Assembly (NCBI RefSeq): GCF_022828365.1
Contig: NZ_JAJQJU010000001.1
Coordinates: forward strand, 434,001-498,000
Length of the DNA: 64,000 nt
From: Candidatus Nanosynbacter sp. TM7-087
Lineage (GTDB): Bacteria; Patescibacteriota; Saccharimonadia; Saccharimonadales; Saccharimonadaceae
Direction: 5' to 3'
Of the stretch, positions 57,217-64,000 are shown piece by piece (the first letter of the stretch is position 1; the number at the start of each line of letters is the position of its first letter). Both the position numbers and the translations under genes were made by a program. The notes under the pieces were generated by a model that was not told the DNA's origin, did no database searches, and saw only the letters and a program-made list of their open reading frames with translations.

Positions 57217-58794
57217 TTAAGACAAGCGTTTAATTAAATTCGCCTTTTTCGTGCCAACTTCCGCCTGCAATTCCGTATAATCCGCCTCGATAATTTTTTT
57301 CACACTACCAAACTTCCTCAACAATTTCGCACGTGTCTTCGGGCCGATCCCTGGAATTTCTTCCAGCTGGTTTTTTGTCTGATGTTGACGCTTCAGCGCT
57401 GTATGATAGCTCACAGCAAATCGGTGTGACTCGTCACGAATCCGCTGGAAAAGCTTGACAATGTCCGTTGTCGCAATAGAACTTTTTGTAAAATTGTCCC
57501 GGCTGGAATCGTCATCAATAGCAGAGCCTCGTAAATTCTTTGAATGAGAGCCGGCGTTGCGCTGAGTAGGATGCAAATTTACCACATACACATCATTGTC
57601 TTCGTGAATAGCGACATCCTGATGAATAGATTTTTGCAACTCTTCAATGCGCGTTACGTCAATTTGCGAGCCAGTTTTATGAATAATAATTTCTTCCTCA
57701 CGTTTGGCGATGCTAATAATCGGCAATTTTATTCCGCGCTCATCCCTTGCCTTAATCGCCGCCGAAAGTTGACCCTTTCCGCCGTCAATCAACAACAGGT
57801 CCGGATGACCCCAGCTTTTGATATTTCGCTCGCCAAGTCGCCTAAAAATCACCTCGTACATATTTCCAGTATCGTCGTTTTTTTCACCCACCTTAAATTT
57901 GCGATATTCCGTACGATCGCTCGCACCATTCGTAAAAACTACCATACTCGCCACGACTTGACGTCCGTTCATATGCGAAATATCATAACCCTCAATTCGC
58001 ACTGGAATATTTTTCAAGCCAAGTAGTTTCGCTAAATCAGCCAGTGCCTTGTCTTTTGAAATATCCAAAAATTCCTTGTCGCCAAACATAACGCGTCGCT
58101 GAAGCTCTTGCATGGCGCGCAACTTATTCCTCAGACTTGCCGCCCGCTCAAAATCGTGAAGTCCCGCAGCCGTTTTCATATCACGTTCCAGCTCCACAGC
58201 AATAGCCTTGCGATTTCCCTTAATATAACTTATCAATTTACGCAAACCAGCTTTATACGCGTCCGAACCATCACTTATTTTCGGACTTAAACCCAAATCT
58301 TCATCCAACTTTGATTGCCCAGGGCGTCTTTGGCGAGTGAGATATGGAAAAATTCGCCTCAAATAGCGCAATGCCTTTTTTAACGCAAAACCATTGTAAA
58401 ATGGACCAAAATAATCCGCACCATCATCGGCAGGATTCCGCGTAAAACTGACCGTCGGCCAATCGCTTTTCATATCAATCCGAACATACATCTGAGATTT
58501 GTCGTCGCGCAGCAGAACGTTATATCGCGGCATATAACGCTTGATCATCTCGCTCTCTAAAAATAGCGCATCAACCTCACTCTCGGTTTCAATCCAATCA
58601 GTATCAAAAATTTCCGCCACCAGTGCCATAGTTTTGTTATCTCGCCCGCGCGAATCTTGAAAATACTGACGTACACGATTTTTAAGAACCGCCGCCTTGC
58701 CAACATAAATTACCTCGCCGCTCGCCGACTTATGAAAATAAACACCGGGCGTTCGCGGTAAAGTTTTCAGCTTGGCTTGCAATGCTTGATTCAT
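57217..58794 (-). CDS. uvrC: Excinuclease ABC subunit C
   Basis: 525 residues. GIY-YIG nuclease domain at the N terminus (PGVYFHKSASGEVIYVGKA), UVR motif, RNase H-like nuclease region (LLLIDGGKGQLSAA) and a C-terminal HhH pair (EEIPGIGPKTRAKLLRKFGS). Shorter than E. coli UvrC (about 610) because linkers are trimmed; all domains are present. Partner of uvrB. Confidence 0.96.
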   Translation of the reverse strand: MNQALQAKLKTLPRTPGVYFHKSASGEVIYVGKAAVLKNRVRQYFQDSRGRDNKTMALVAEIFDTDWIETESEVDALFLESEMIKRYMPRYNVLLRDDKSQMYVRIDMKSDWPTVSFTRNPADDGADYFGPFYNGFALKKALRYLRRIFPYLTRQRRPGQSKLDEDLGLSPKISDGSDAYKAGLRKLISYIKGNRKAIAVELERDMKTAAGLHDFERAASLRNKLRAMQELQRRVMFGDKEFLDISKDKALADLAKLLGLKNIPVRIEGYDISHMNGRQVVASMVVFTNGASDRTEYRKFKVGEKNDDTGNMYEVIFRRLGERNIKSWGHPDLLLIDGGKGQLSAAIKARDERGIKLPIISIAKREEEIIIHKTGSQIDVTRIEELQKSIHQDVAIHEDNDVYVVNLHPTQRNAGSHSKNLRGSAIDDDSSRDNFTKSSIATTDIVKLFQRIRDESHRFAVSYHTALKRQHQTKNQLEEIPGIGPKTRAKLLRKFGSVKKIIEADYTELQAEVGTKKANLIKRLS

Positions 58795-58849
58795 TAAATA
58801 TATTACAATCTAAATACGACAATTATGCAAGCATTCTCCTAGCGATTAA

Positions 58850-59197
58850 CTAATCTTCCAACCACTTTTTGAGAACTATCGCCTGATTATATTCCGTATC
58901 TTTGGCGCCATATAGCAGTGTAACTGCAGATTGTTCGTTCCAATTACTCTTTGCTTCGGCAGCTGCAGGATTATTATCTAGCTCCTTCATATAACGGCGA
59001 GAAAATTCCGGGAATTTTTCTGGATCGTGATTAAACCATTTACGTAATTCATCGGTCGGGGCAATTTCTTTATTCCACTCGTCCAATGCAGCTCGCTCTT
59101 TGCTAATTCCGCGCGGCCACAATCGATCAACCAGCACACGATAGCTATCGTCTGACGCGGTCGACTCATAAATCCGTTCAATTTTATACTTTGTCAT
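58850..59197 (-). CDS. DUF488 family protein
   Basis: 115 residues. VLVDRLWPRGISKERAALDEW and LRKWFNHDPEKFPEF are typical for DUF488. The family's role is not settled. TTATAT lies six bases before ATG. Free-standing between uvrC and an HD gene. Confidence 0.85.
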   Translation of the reverse strand: MTKYKIERIYESTASDDSYRVLVDRLWPRGISKERAALDEWNKEIAPTDELRKWFNHDPEKFPEFSRRYMKELDNNPAAAEAKSNWNEQSAVTLLYGAKDTEYNQAIVLKKWLED

Positions 59198-59263
59198 AAT
59201 TTCATATAACTACAAATTATTGATCAGATCAATAAAAAGCGAAAGCTAACCATTCTTCAATAC

Positions 59264-59983
59264 TTATTCGACGCTACGTAAATATTTCTCCAAAAATTCA
59301 CTCCATTCGGGGGCATTCTTCTCGCGGAAATAGGCACGAAGAAAATCAGCCATAATTTGATGCCGATTCTCCGCTTCTATTCGTCCTGGTTCAGTCAACA
59401 TCAAACCTTTCAATTTCAGCAGCTTCTCAAAGAAGTGATTGATAAATCCGTCAGTATCATGCGTATTGCCATCAGCGTTATATTCGCGCGCTGCCAGATT
59501 GACATTAGGCCAGACTTTAGGGTCAAAAATCCGCCCACCATGATGACAAGCATAAACCAACGCCCGCTCAATGCCGACCGCACCAATAGCATCACACATA
59601 TCAGCGTCAGACACCAATTTACCCACTAGCCGCTGCGGTTGCCTGCCGTTCAGCCGTTTGTTATAACCAATCGCCGCAATATTTTCTAACACAGCCTGAC
59701 TTAAATCATCATCAACCTCTGCCTGCGCCATAATATCTACCGCGTTCGTCAATTTTTCCGCCTGCGTTTTACCGACTAATTTATAATCATCAACATCATG
59801 CAGCCAGGCCGTCAACAGCACTTCTTGCAGATTCACCGATTCGCTGCATTCATTAGCGAAACGCTCTGCCAACAACACTACTCGCTCGACATGATCGTCA
59901 GCATGCCCCGAAGTGTCGCCACCCAGCAACCGCCGAACTTTAGCCTTTACTATTTCAAGCTGGGAAATTTGTCGATCGTTCAT
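59264..59983 (-). CDS. HD domain phosphohydrolase
   Basis: 239 residues from ATG 59983; TATAAT lies six bases upstream (leaderless). Metal ligands H in HADDHVERV, HD in AWLHDVDD, and a later SDADMCDAIG. Resembles the YpgQ/YedJ group acting on nucleoside di- or triphosphates; substrate unknown. Confidence 0.85.
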   Translation of the reverse strand: MNDRQISQLEIVKAKVRRLLGGDTSGHADDHVERVVLLAERFANECSESVNLQEVLLTAWLHDVDDYKLVGKTQAEKLTNAVDIMAQAEVDDDLSQAVLENIAAIGYNKRLNGRQPQRLVGKLVSDADMCDAIGAVGIERALVYACHHGGRIFDPKVWPNVNLAAREYNADGNTHDTDGFINHFFEKLLKLKGLMLTEPGRIEAENRHQIMADFLRAYFREKNAPEWSEFLEKYLRSVE

Positions 59984-60013
59984 ACTCATATTATACATAA
60001 AAGCAGGGTCGCA

Positions 60014-60607
60014 TTACAATAACGATTCCCTAACTATAGATTGCAAAACCGGCACAACATCTATTTCAAACCACGGATTACGCTTACGCCAGCCAATGTT
60101 AAGCGGCGATGGATGAACCAACGGAAAATAATCTGGTAAATATGCGTCGAAATTAGATACGGTTGCCGTTAAATTATGTTCAACACGATGATTCAAATAG
60201 TATTTCTGAGCATAAGACCCAACCAGTATAGTCAATCGCACATTCGGCATTTGAGCCAACAAACGCGGATGCCATTTTCTAGCAAAGTTCAGACGTGGCG
60301 GCAAATCACCATGTGCACCCTTGCCTGGATAATAAAAATCCATCGGCATCAGCGCAAAAAGATCGGGATCATAAAATTGCTCGTCTGTTATGTCCAACCA
60401 CTGACGAAGTAAACGTCCACTTGCATCGTTCCAAGGCTTCAATGTTTGTTGAGCAATCCGCCCCGGAGCTTGCCCAACTAATACAATTTTTGAATTTGGT
60501 GAAGCGGAATATACGGGCGACCATCCTTTTTCTGTAAAATCAGCGTTAGCCGGATCAGACACTATCTGATCATACAAAAGTGGATTGCCAGTTTTACAAA
60601 TAGCCAT
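60014..60607 (-). CDS. Uracil-DNA glycosylase superfamily protein
   Basis: 197 residues. The two motifs of the superfamily are VGQAPGR near residue 44 and HPSPLN near residue 167. The first lacks the Asp of family 1 enzymes, so it fits the families 4-6/UdgX-like or uncharacterised YqaN-type group. It begins right after the thioredoxin remnant. Confidence 0.82.
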   Translation of the reverse strand: MAICKTGNPLLYDQIVSDPANADFTEKGWSPVYSASPNSKIVLVGQAPGRIAQQTLKPWNDASGRLLRQWLDITDEQFYDPDLFALMPMDFYYPGKGAHGDLPPRLNFARKWHPRLLAQMPNVRLTILVGSYAQKYYLNHRVEHNLTATVSNFDAYLPDYFPLVHPSPLNIGWRKRNPWFEIDVVPVLQSIVRESLL

Positions 60608-60608
60608 T

Positions 60609-60668
60609 TTATTTCACAGCTTTCTCCAAAGCGTCAATTGACATCCGCTTTGACTTCATACCGATCAT
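60609..60668 (-). pseudogene. 3' remnant of a thioredoxin gene
   Basis: On the minus strand it reads MIGMKSKRMSIDALEKAVK and stop, matching the end of the intact thioredoxin (MIGMKPKQTLIDALEKAAK) at 61967. About four fifths of the bases agree. Only the tail of the gene is present. Confidence 0.8.
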
Positions 60669-61047
60669 TGTTGCCTTCGTTATCAGAATAGCGACTACCC
60701 GTGAAATCAAGCAACCCACGCCTATTTTTCTCATATTGATGTAGTCCAAACACTGATGCAACCACTTCATTACCAATAGCCCTGACTATAGTCTTCTTAT
60801 ATTCATCTACAACCTCAGTATTAACACTACACACTAACGTATCTAGGTCGCGGATAGTACCATTTTCACGGAGTCGTGGAAAATCAGTATCGCCACCTAC
60901 TGTCACTACTCGCTCGCCCCAATTGATTTCTTCAGCATTAGTTACTGCGTGTAAGCCCAGCCTGCCAACGATAACATATTGCCCACCCAAGTCATTTAGT
61001 CGATCATGAAGGTTACTTTTCTCAATAATATCAAATATATTCTCCAT
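60634..61047 (-). CDS. Truncated nucleotidyltransferase-like protein
   Basis: 137 residues. YVIVGRLGLHA followed by GTIRDLDTLV resembles the nucleotidyltransferase fold (G...D-x-D), tentatively. CATAAT six bases before ATG. The last codons run out of frame through the thioredoxin remnant, so the natural C terminus has probably been cut off. Confidence 0.55.
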   Translation of the reverse strand: MENIFDIIEKSNLHDRLNDLGGQYVIVGRLGLHAVTNAEEINWGERVVTVGGDTDFPRLRENGTIRDLDTLVCSVNTEVVDEYKKTIVRAIGNEVVASVFGLHQYEKNRRGLLDFTGSRYSDNEGNNDRYEVKADVN

Positions 61048-61059
61048 ATTACAATTATG

Positions 61060-61520
61060 TCATAAAGCGTTAGTTAGTAAAGTGTATTCTTCAGGAAGAT
61101 AATTCATATTAAGCCACCGGGCTTCCATTATTTCAAAGTTACATTTTATGTCATAGTCAGACGCGTGCGCCGCAAAAACTCGAACTGAAAATTTGACATA
61201 TGATTCATGAGAATTAGCTTTTCCGAGATATCGCAGATTATGCACCCTTTTAATCCAACTTCTTCCAAGGTTTCTCTAACGGCAGCCTGTTCACAACTCT
61301 CACTACGTTTCACCCCGCCTCCCGGTAGAGCCCACTTTTGGCGGCTAAAACGACCTCTAACTAATAAAATCTTACCATCATCACGATAAACTATCACCCG
61401 TACGCGATCCTTCTGCGGTACAATCCTAAAAACTAGCGATATGACACATGCAGTTCCACGAAAAATTGCCCGCACGAATGAGCTGAATATCTCGCCGACT
61501 ATTGACCCTTTCTGAGACAT
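61060..61520 (-). pseudogene. NUDIX hydrolase with a frameshift
   Basis: The NUDIX box GGGVKRSESCEQAAVRETLEEVG is intact in the first frame (split: GGGVKRSE, RETLEEVG), but that frame ends soon after in an implausible FLRRTRLTMT. Near 61245-61253 (AAAAGGG on the minus strand) a -1 shift gives VHNLRYLGKANSHESYVKF and FEIMEARWLNMNYLP, a credible NUDIX C-terminal half ending at 61060. Either a mutation, a base-calling error, or, less likely, programmed slippage. Confidence 0.75.
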
Positions 61521-61552
61521 AATTAGTAAAAACTTTCTCCTTTGGCGACAGC

Positions 61553-61948
61553 TTATTCGGTAGTTACGCCGTCAAAATCTTCTTCGTTAGCCTCCGCTTC
61601 TTCGCGAGTCGCCCGAACGATTCCATCTTTATGGTGTGCTGGACTATAAATAGTATAAAGCTTAAGTGGCTCCTCGCCGGTATTTATCACATTATGCTCA
61701 GCGCCCGCCGGCACAATAATCACACTACCGTCAGAAACAATATATTCATTGCCATCAATCAAAACCTTACCTTCGCCAGACTCAAATCTGAAAAATTGAT
61801 CATTCTCCTCGTGAATCTCCGAACCAATTTCCCCGCCAACGGGCAGGCTCATCAACACCAATTGACAATGCCTGGCAGTATATAGAACTTGACGAAAATT
61901 ATTATTTGCCAATGTAAGCTCTTCGATATTTCCACTAAAACCCTTCAT
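61553..61948 (-). CDS. Cupin domain protein
   Basis: 131 residues, single beta barrel: GSEIHEENDQFFRFESGEG (motif 1) and VPAGAEHNVINTG (motif 2). Metal ligands H, E and H are present. GGGGG Shine-Dalgarno. Follows thioredoxin. Substrate unknown. Confidence 0.85.
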   Translation of the reverse strand: MKGFSGNIEELTLANNNFRQVLYTARHCQLVLMSLPVGGEIGSEIHEENDQFFRFESGEGKVLIDGNEYIVSDGSVIIVPAGAEHNVINTGEEPLKLYTIYSPAHHKDGIVRATREEAEANEEDFDGVTTE

Positions 61949-61966
61949 AAATCCCCCTTCTATTTT

Positions 61967-62296
61967 TTATTTCGCAGCTTTTTCCAAAGCGTCAATCAAT
62001 GTCTGCTTTGGCTTCATGCCAATCATTTCAGCAACTTCCTCGCCGCCAACAAAAATCTTCATGTTTGGAATTCCCTGCACGCGATATTCCATAGCTAATT
62101 GTGCATTTTCCTGACTTGCTTCAGTGTCAACTTTAACAATATCAAACTCTGTTTCTTCAGCAATTTGATGCAAAAGCGGAGCCATTGCACGACATGGCGG
62201 ACACCACGGTGCCCAAAAATCAACTAGTACAGGACCGTCGCTTTTTAGCACCTTATCTTCGAATTCTTGCTTCGTTGTAATTTCATATAAAGCCAT
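61967..62296 (-). CDS. trxA: Thioredoxin
   Basis: 109 residues from ATG 62296. WAPWCPPCRAMAPLL has the CPPC active site, a variant of the usual CGPC. The start overlaps the fur stop as TAATG with AGGAGG inside fur, so it is translationally coupled. Its reductase is at 23110. Confidence 0.95.
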   Translation of the reverse strand: MALYEITTKQEFEDKVLKSDGPVLVDFWAPWCPPCRAMAPLLHQIAEETEFDIVKVDTEASQENAQLAMEYRVQGIPNMKIFVGGEEVAEMIGMKPKQTLIDALEKAAK

Positions 62297-62688
62297 TATT
62301 TCCTCCTTTTCTGGCATTTTTTACAAACTCCCGTCACAACCAACGGGCCGTCAATATAACAATCGCTAATTTCATGCGCAATTTGCTTTCTCATCTCATC
62401 GGCAATTTTAATATCCATCAAGCCATCGCAGTCACTACACACAAAATGATCGTGATCGTCCTTACGAATATCATATCGCAAGCAACCTTTTTTGGTCGAT
62501 GGCGCCAAACCAATCATCCCGTCGCCACACAGGCGTTGAGTTATTCGATGCACCGTCGTGTCGCTGACTTCAGGATGAATGTTCCGCAATTCCTGAGCAA
62601 TTTCCGCATTCGTCGCATGATGCTTACTCTTTAAAATCGCCATCACGTCATTCGTGTATTTTGTTGATCGCCTAACAATTTGCGTCAT
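62296..62688 (-). CDS. Fur/PerR family metal-dependent regulator
   Basis: 130 residues. Winged helix (SDTTVHRITQRLCGDGMI), metal-binding HDHFVCSDCDG and a second CKKC pair for structural zinc. Coupled to thioredoxin, which favours a peroxide (PerR) role over iron. TACAAT lies six bases before ATG; the perfect palindrome at 62695 overlaps this promoter, indicating autoregulation. Confidence 0.92.
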   Translation of the reverse strand: MTQIVRRSTKYTNDVMAILKSKHHATNAEIAQELRNIHPEVSDTTVHRITQRLCGDGMIGLAPSTKKGCLRYDIRKDDHDHFVCSDCDGLMDIKIADEMRKQIAHEISDCYIDGPLVVTGVCKKCQKRRK

Positions 62689-62694
62689 GTTCCT

Positions 62695-62713
62695 ATTGTA
62701 AAGTATTTACAAT
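62695..62713. promoter_or_regulatory. Fur/PerR-type operator over the fur promoter
   Basis: ATTGTAAA-GTA-TTTACAAT, a perfect 8-3-8 inverted repeat. It covers the -10 (62695-62700) and spacer of the fur promoter (-35 TTGTTT, 62718-62723, minus). Size and A/T character fit Fur-family boxes. Confidence 0.8.
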
Positions 62714-62740
62714 AAATAAACAAGACCTTTGCTCCACAAA

Positions 62741-62769
62741 TTGACTTATATCTATATATTCCCTATAAT
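62741..62769 (+). promoter_or_regulatory. Promoter of the ABC transporter gene
   Basis: TTGACT (62741-62746), 17-base spacer, TATAAT (62764-62769). A GAACTC/GAGTTC hairpin follows in the leader, and AAAGGA precedes the TTG start. Confidence 0.75.
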
Positions 62770-62887
62770 AGTCAAAGTCTATGAACTCCCGACGGCGAGT
62801 TCCTCTAATATACATTTTTGAACACTTAAGAACGCTCAGTTTTCTGTGCAGTTTATAAATATTAATTTATTATCGAAAGGAATTGAT

Positions 62888-64000
62888 TTGAAAAACAAAC
62901 CGAACAGCAAAGAAATATTTCGTCTATTTTGGAAAACATCAGCACCATACAGACACCGCCGAAACTTGGCAATATTTTTTGCAATGCTAACTCTCGTGGT
63001 TACTATTTTTGTCGGGCCGCTCATAATTGCCCAACTTCTTAGTATTATCCAACACAATCAACTACACGACGCAAAAAATCTATGGACACTAATTGCTTTA
63101 TACGGCGTCAGTGAATTATGGTCGAGCGTCATCGGCTGGCGATTAGTTTTATATCTCGTCTGGACATTCGAAACCGCCATGCAGCGAGATTTGTACGCTC
63201 GATGCTTCAGCAAACTGACTAACCAAACATTATTCTTTCATTCAAATAAATTCGGCGGGTCGCTCGTTAGCCAAACAAATAAATTAGTTGGTGCGGTGGA
63301 AAGTTTTTGGGACACGATAATTTGGTCAATTTTGCCACTAGTTGTTTCACTGGTCGGTTCGATAATTGTCCTATCAACCCTTCTCTGGCAATACGCGTTA
63401 TTCTTACTCATCTTCTCAATCGTTTTCAGCATCGTCGTTTATTACGGATCCAAGCCAATGGCGAAATTGACAAAAAAAGAAGCCAAATCCAGCAACAAAT
63501 TAAACGGTCAATTAGCCGACGTAATCTCAAACGTTCTAGCAGTCAAGTCATCTGGCGCCGAAGCTACGGAACAGAAATTTTTCACAAAAACCGTCAACTC
63601 TTGGCGAAATTCAAGCCTCGACGTAATGCGTGGATTCTTAAAAGTCAGCACTATATATTCGTCAATCAACATGGTTATTAAAATCGGAGCAATCGCCTTC
63701 GCAGTGTACGCAGCCCAGAATAATTTGGTGTCCGTGGCGTCCGTTTATCTTATTATCACCTACACTGGAAGCGTCGCACATGAGTTGTGGAATATGAACG
63801 GAATTATGCGCAATTACAACCGAATTATCGGTAACGCAAATGATATGGTAGAAATCTTACAAACGCCAACAACATTGATTGATAAAAGCAATTCAAAGCT
63901 AAAAGTCACAAACGGCGAAATTTCTATGGATAAAGTAACTTTCACGCACGACGAAGGTCAAGGCGACACTCTATTCCACGACTTCTCTCTGGATATTAAA
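62888..64000 (+). CDS. ABC transporter, permease/ATP-binding fusion (partial)
   Basis: Open at the window edge after 371 codons. TTG start six bases after AAAGGA. Six-span ABC exporter permease (VVTIFVGPLIIAQLL, LVVSLVGSIIVLST) and an early part of the ATPase domain (GEISMDKVTFTHDEG). Belongs to the MsbA/LmrA-type half-transporters. The Walker motifs lie beyond the window. Confidence 0.85.
   Translation, partial: MKNKPNSKEIFRLFWKTSAPYRHRRNLAIFFAMLTLVVTIFVGPLIIAQLLSIIQHNQLHDAKNLWTLIALYGVSELWSSVIGWRLVLYLVWTFETAMQRDLYARCFSKLTNQTLFFHSNKFGGSLVSQTNKLVGAVESFWDTIIWSILPLVVSLVGSIIVLSTLLWQYALFLLIFSIVFSIVVYYGSKPMAKLTKKEAKSSNKLNGQLADVISNVLAVKSSGAEATEQKFFTKTVNSWRNSSLDVMRGFLKVSTIYSSINMVIKIGAIAFAVYAAQNNLVSVASVYLIITYTGSVAHELWNMNGIMRNYNRIIGNANDMVEILQTPTTLIDKSNSKLKVTNGEISMDKVTFTHDEGQGDTLFHDFSLDIK

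Overview
The window looks like a stretch of chromosome from an epibiotic member of the Candidate Phyla Radiation, most likely Candidatus Saccharibacteria (TM7). This is inferred, not proven. Reasons: moderate GC, tightly packed and often overlapping genes, many short membrane proteins without recognisable families, information-processing and repair genes but almost no biosynthesis, sugar metabolism limited to lower glycolysis plus the non-oxidative pentose phosphate branch, an indirect Glu/Asp-tRNA amidation operon (gatCAB), and standard use of UGA as stop. Many genes appear to be read from leaderless mRNAs: a TATAAT-like -10 box lies six or seven bases before the ATG. Nearly all core genes are on the minus strand.

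Layout. 0.4-12.7 kb: dnaE, two small membrane proteins, galU, the gatC-gatA-(HEPN-like)-gatB operon, uvrB. 12.8-21 kb: a LOG-type phosphoribohydrolase and the sugar-phosphate genes (PfkB kinase, class II aldolase, split transketolase, rpe, rpiB, gap). 21-24.7 kb: a RelA/SpoT enzyme, pyrophosphatase, thioredoxin reductase, FKBP isomerase. 24.8-36.1 kb: pheT and pheS, normally adjacent, separated by about 7.8 kb of accessory genes (orphans, a mini M16-like protein, ASCH, an OLD-family nuclease, an alpha/beta hydrolase, HIT, an RclA-like flavoprotein, DUF998). 36-47 kb: aquaporin-like channel, rmuC, PAP2, tRNA-Gln, trmD, khpA, rnc, NUDIX, nusB, rpmF, leuS. 47-59 kb: a MurF-like ligase, a candidate small RNA, ligA, htpX, lemA, three tRNAs, a peptide-binding lipoprotein-like protein, secG, uvrC. 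59-64 kb: small enzymes, a redox group (cupin, thioredoxin, Fur/PerR regulator) and the start of an ABC transporter.

Two patterns are not explained by ordinary annotation. First, four plus-strand cassettes (near 0.1, 16.0, 19.4 and 41.0 kb) share one architecture: a strong promoter with an exact 17-base spacer, a transcript start at AGCUUU that immediately folds into a hairpin, a Shine-Dalgarno site, a short GC-rich reading frame for a tiny membrane protein, a hairpin at the stop codon, and a C/G-rich terminator. At least three sit inside otherwise minus-strand core gene clusters, so they look like inserted, self-contained units. One carries a second, overlapping 48-residue frame.

Second, at three places a resident core gene (pheS 3' end, pheT 5' end, trxA 3' end) is followed by a short insert and then by a diverged partial copy of the same gene end. 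These look like scars of accessory-gene insertion that supplied its own copy of the target end, without any visible integrase.
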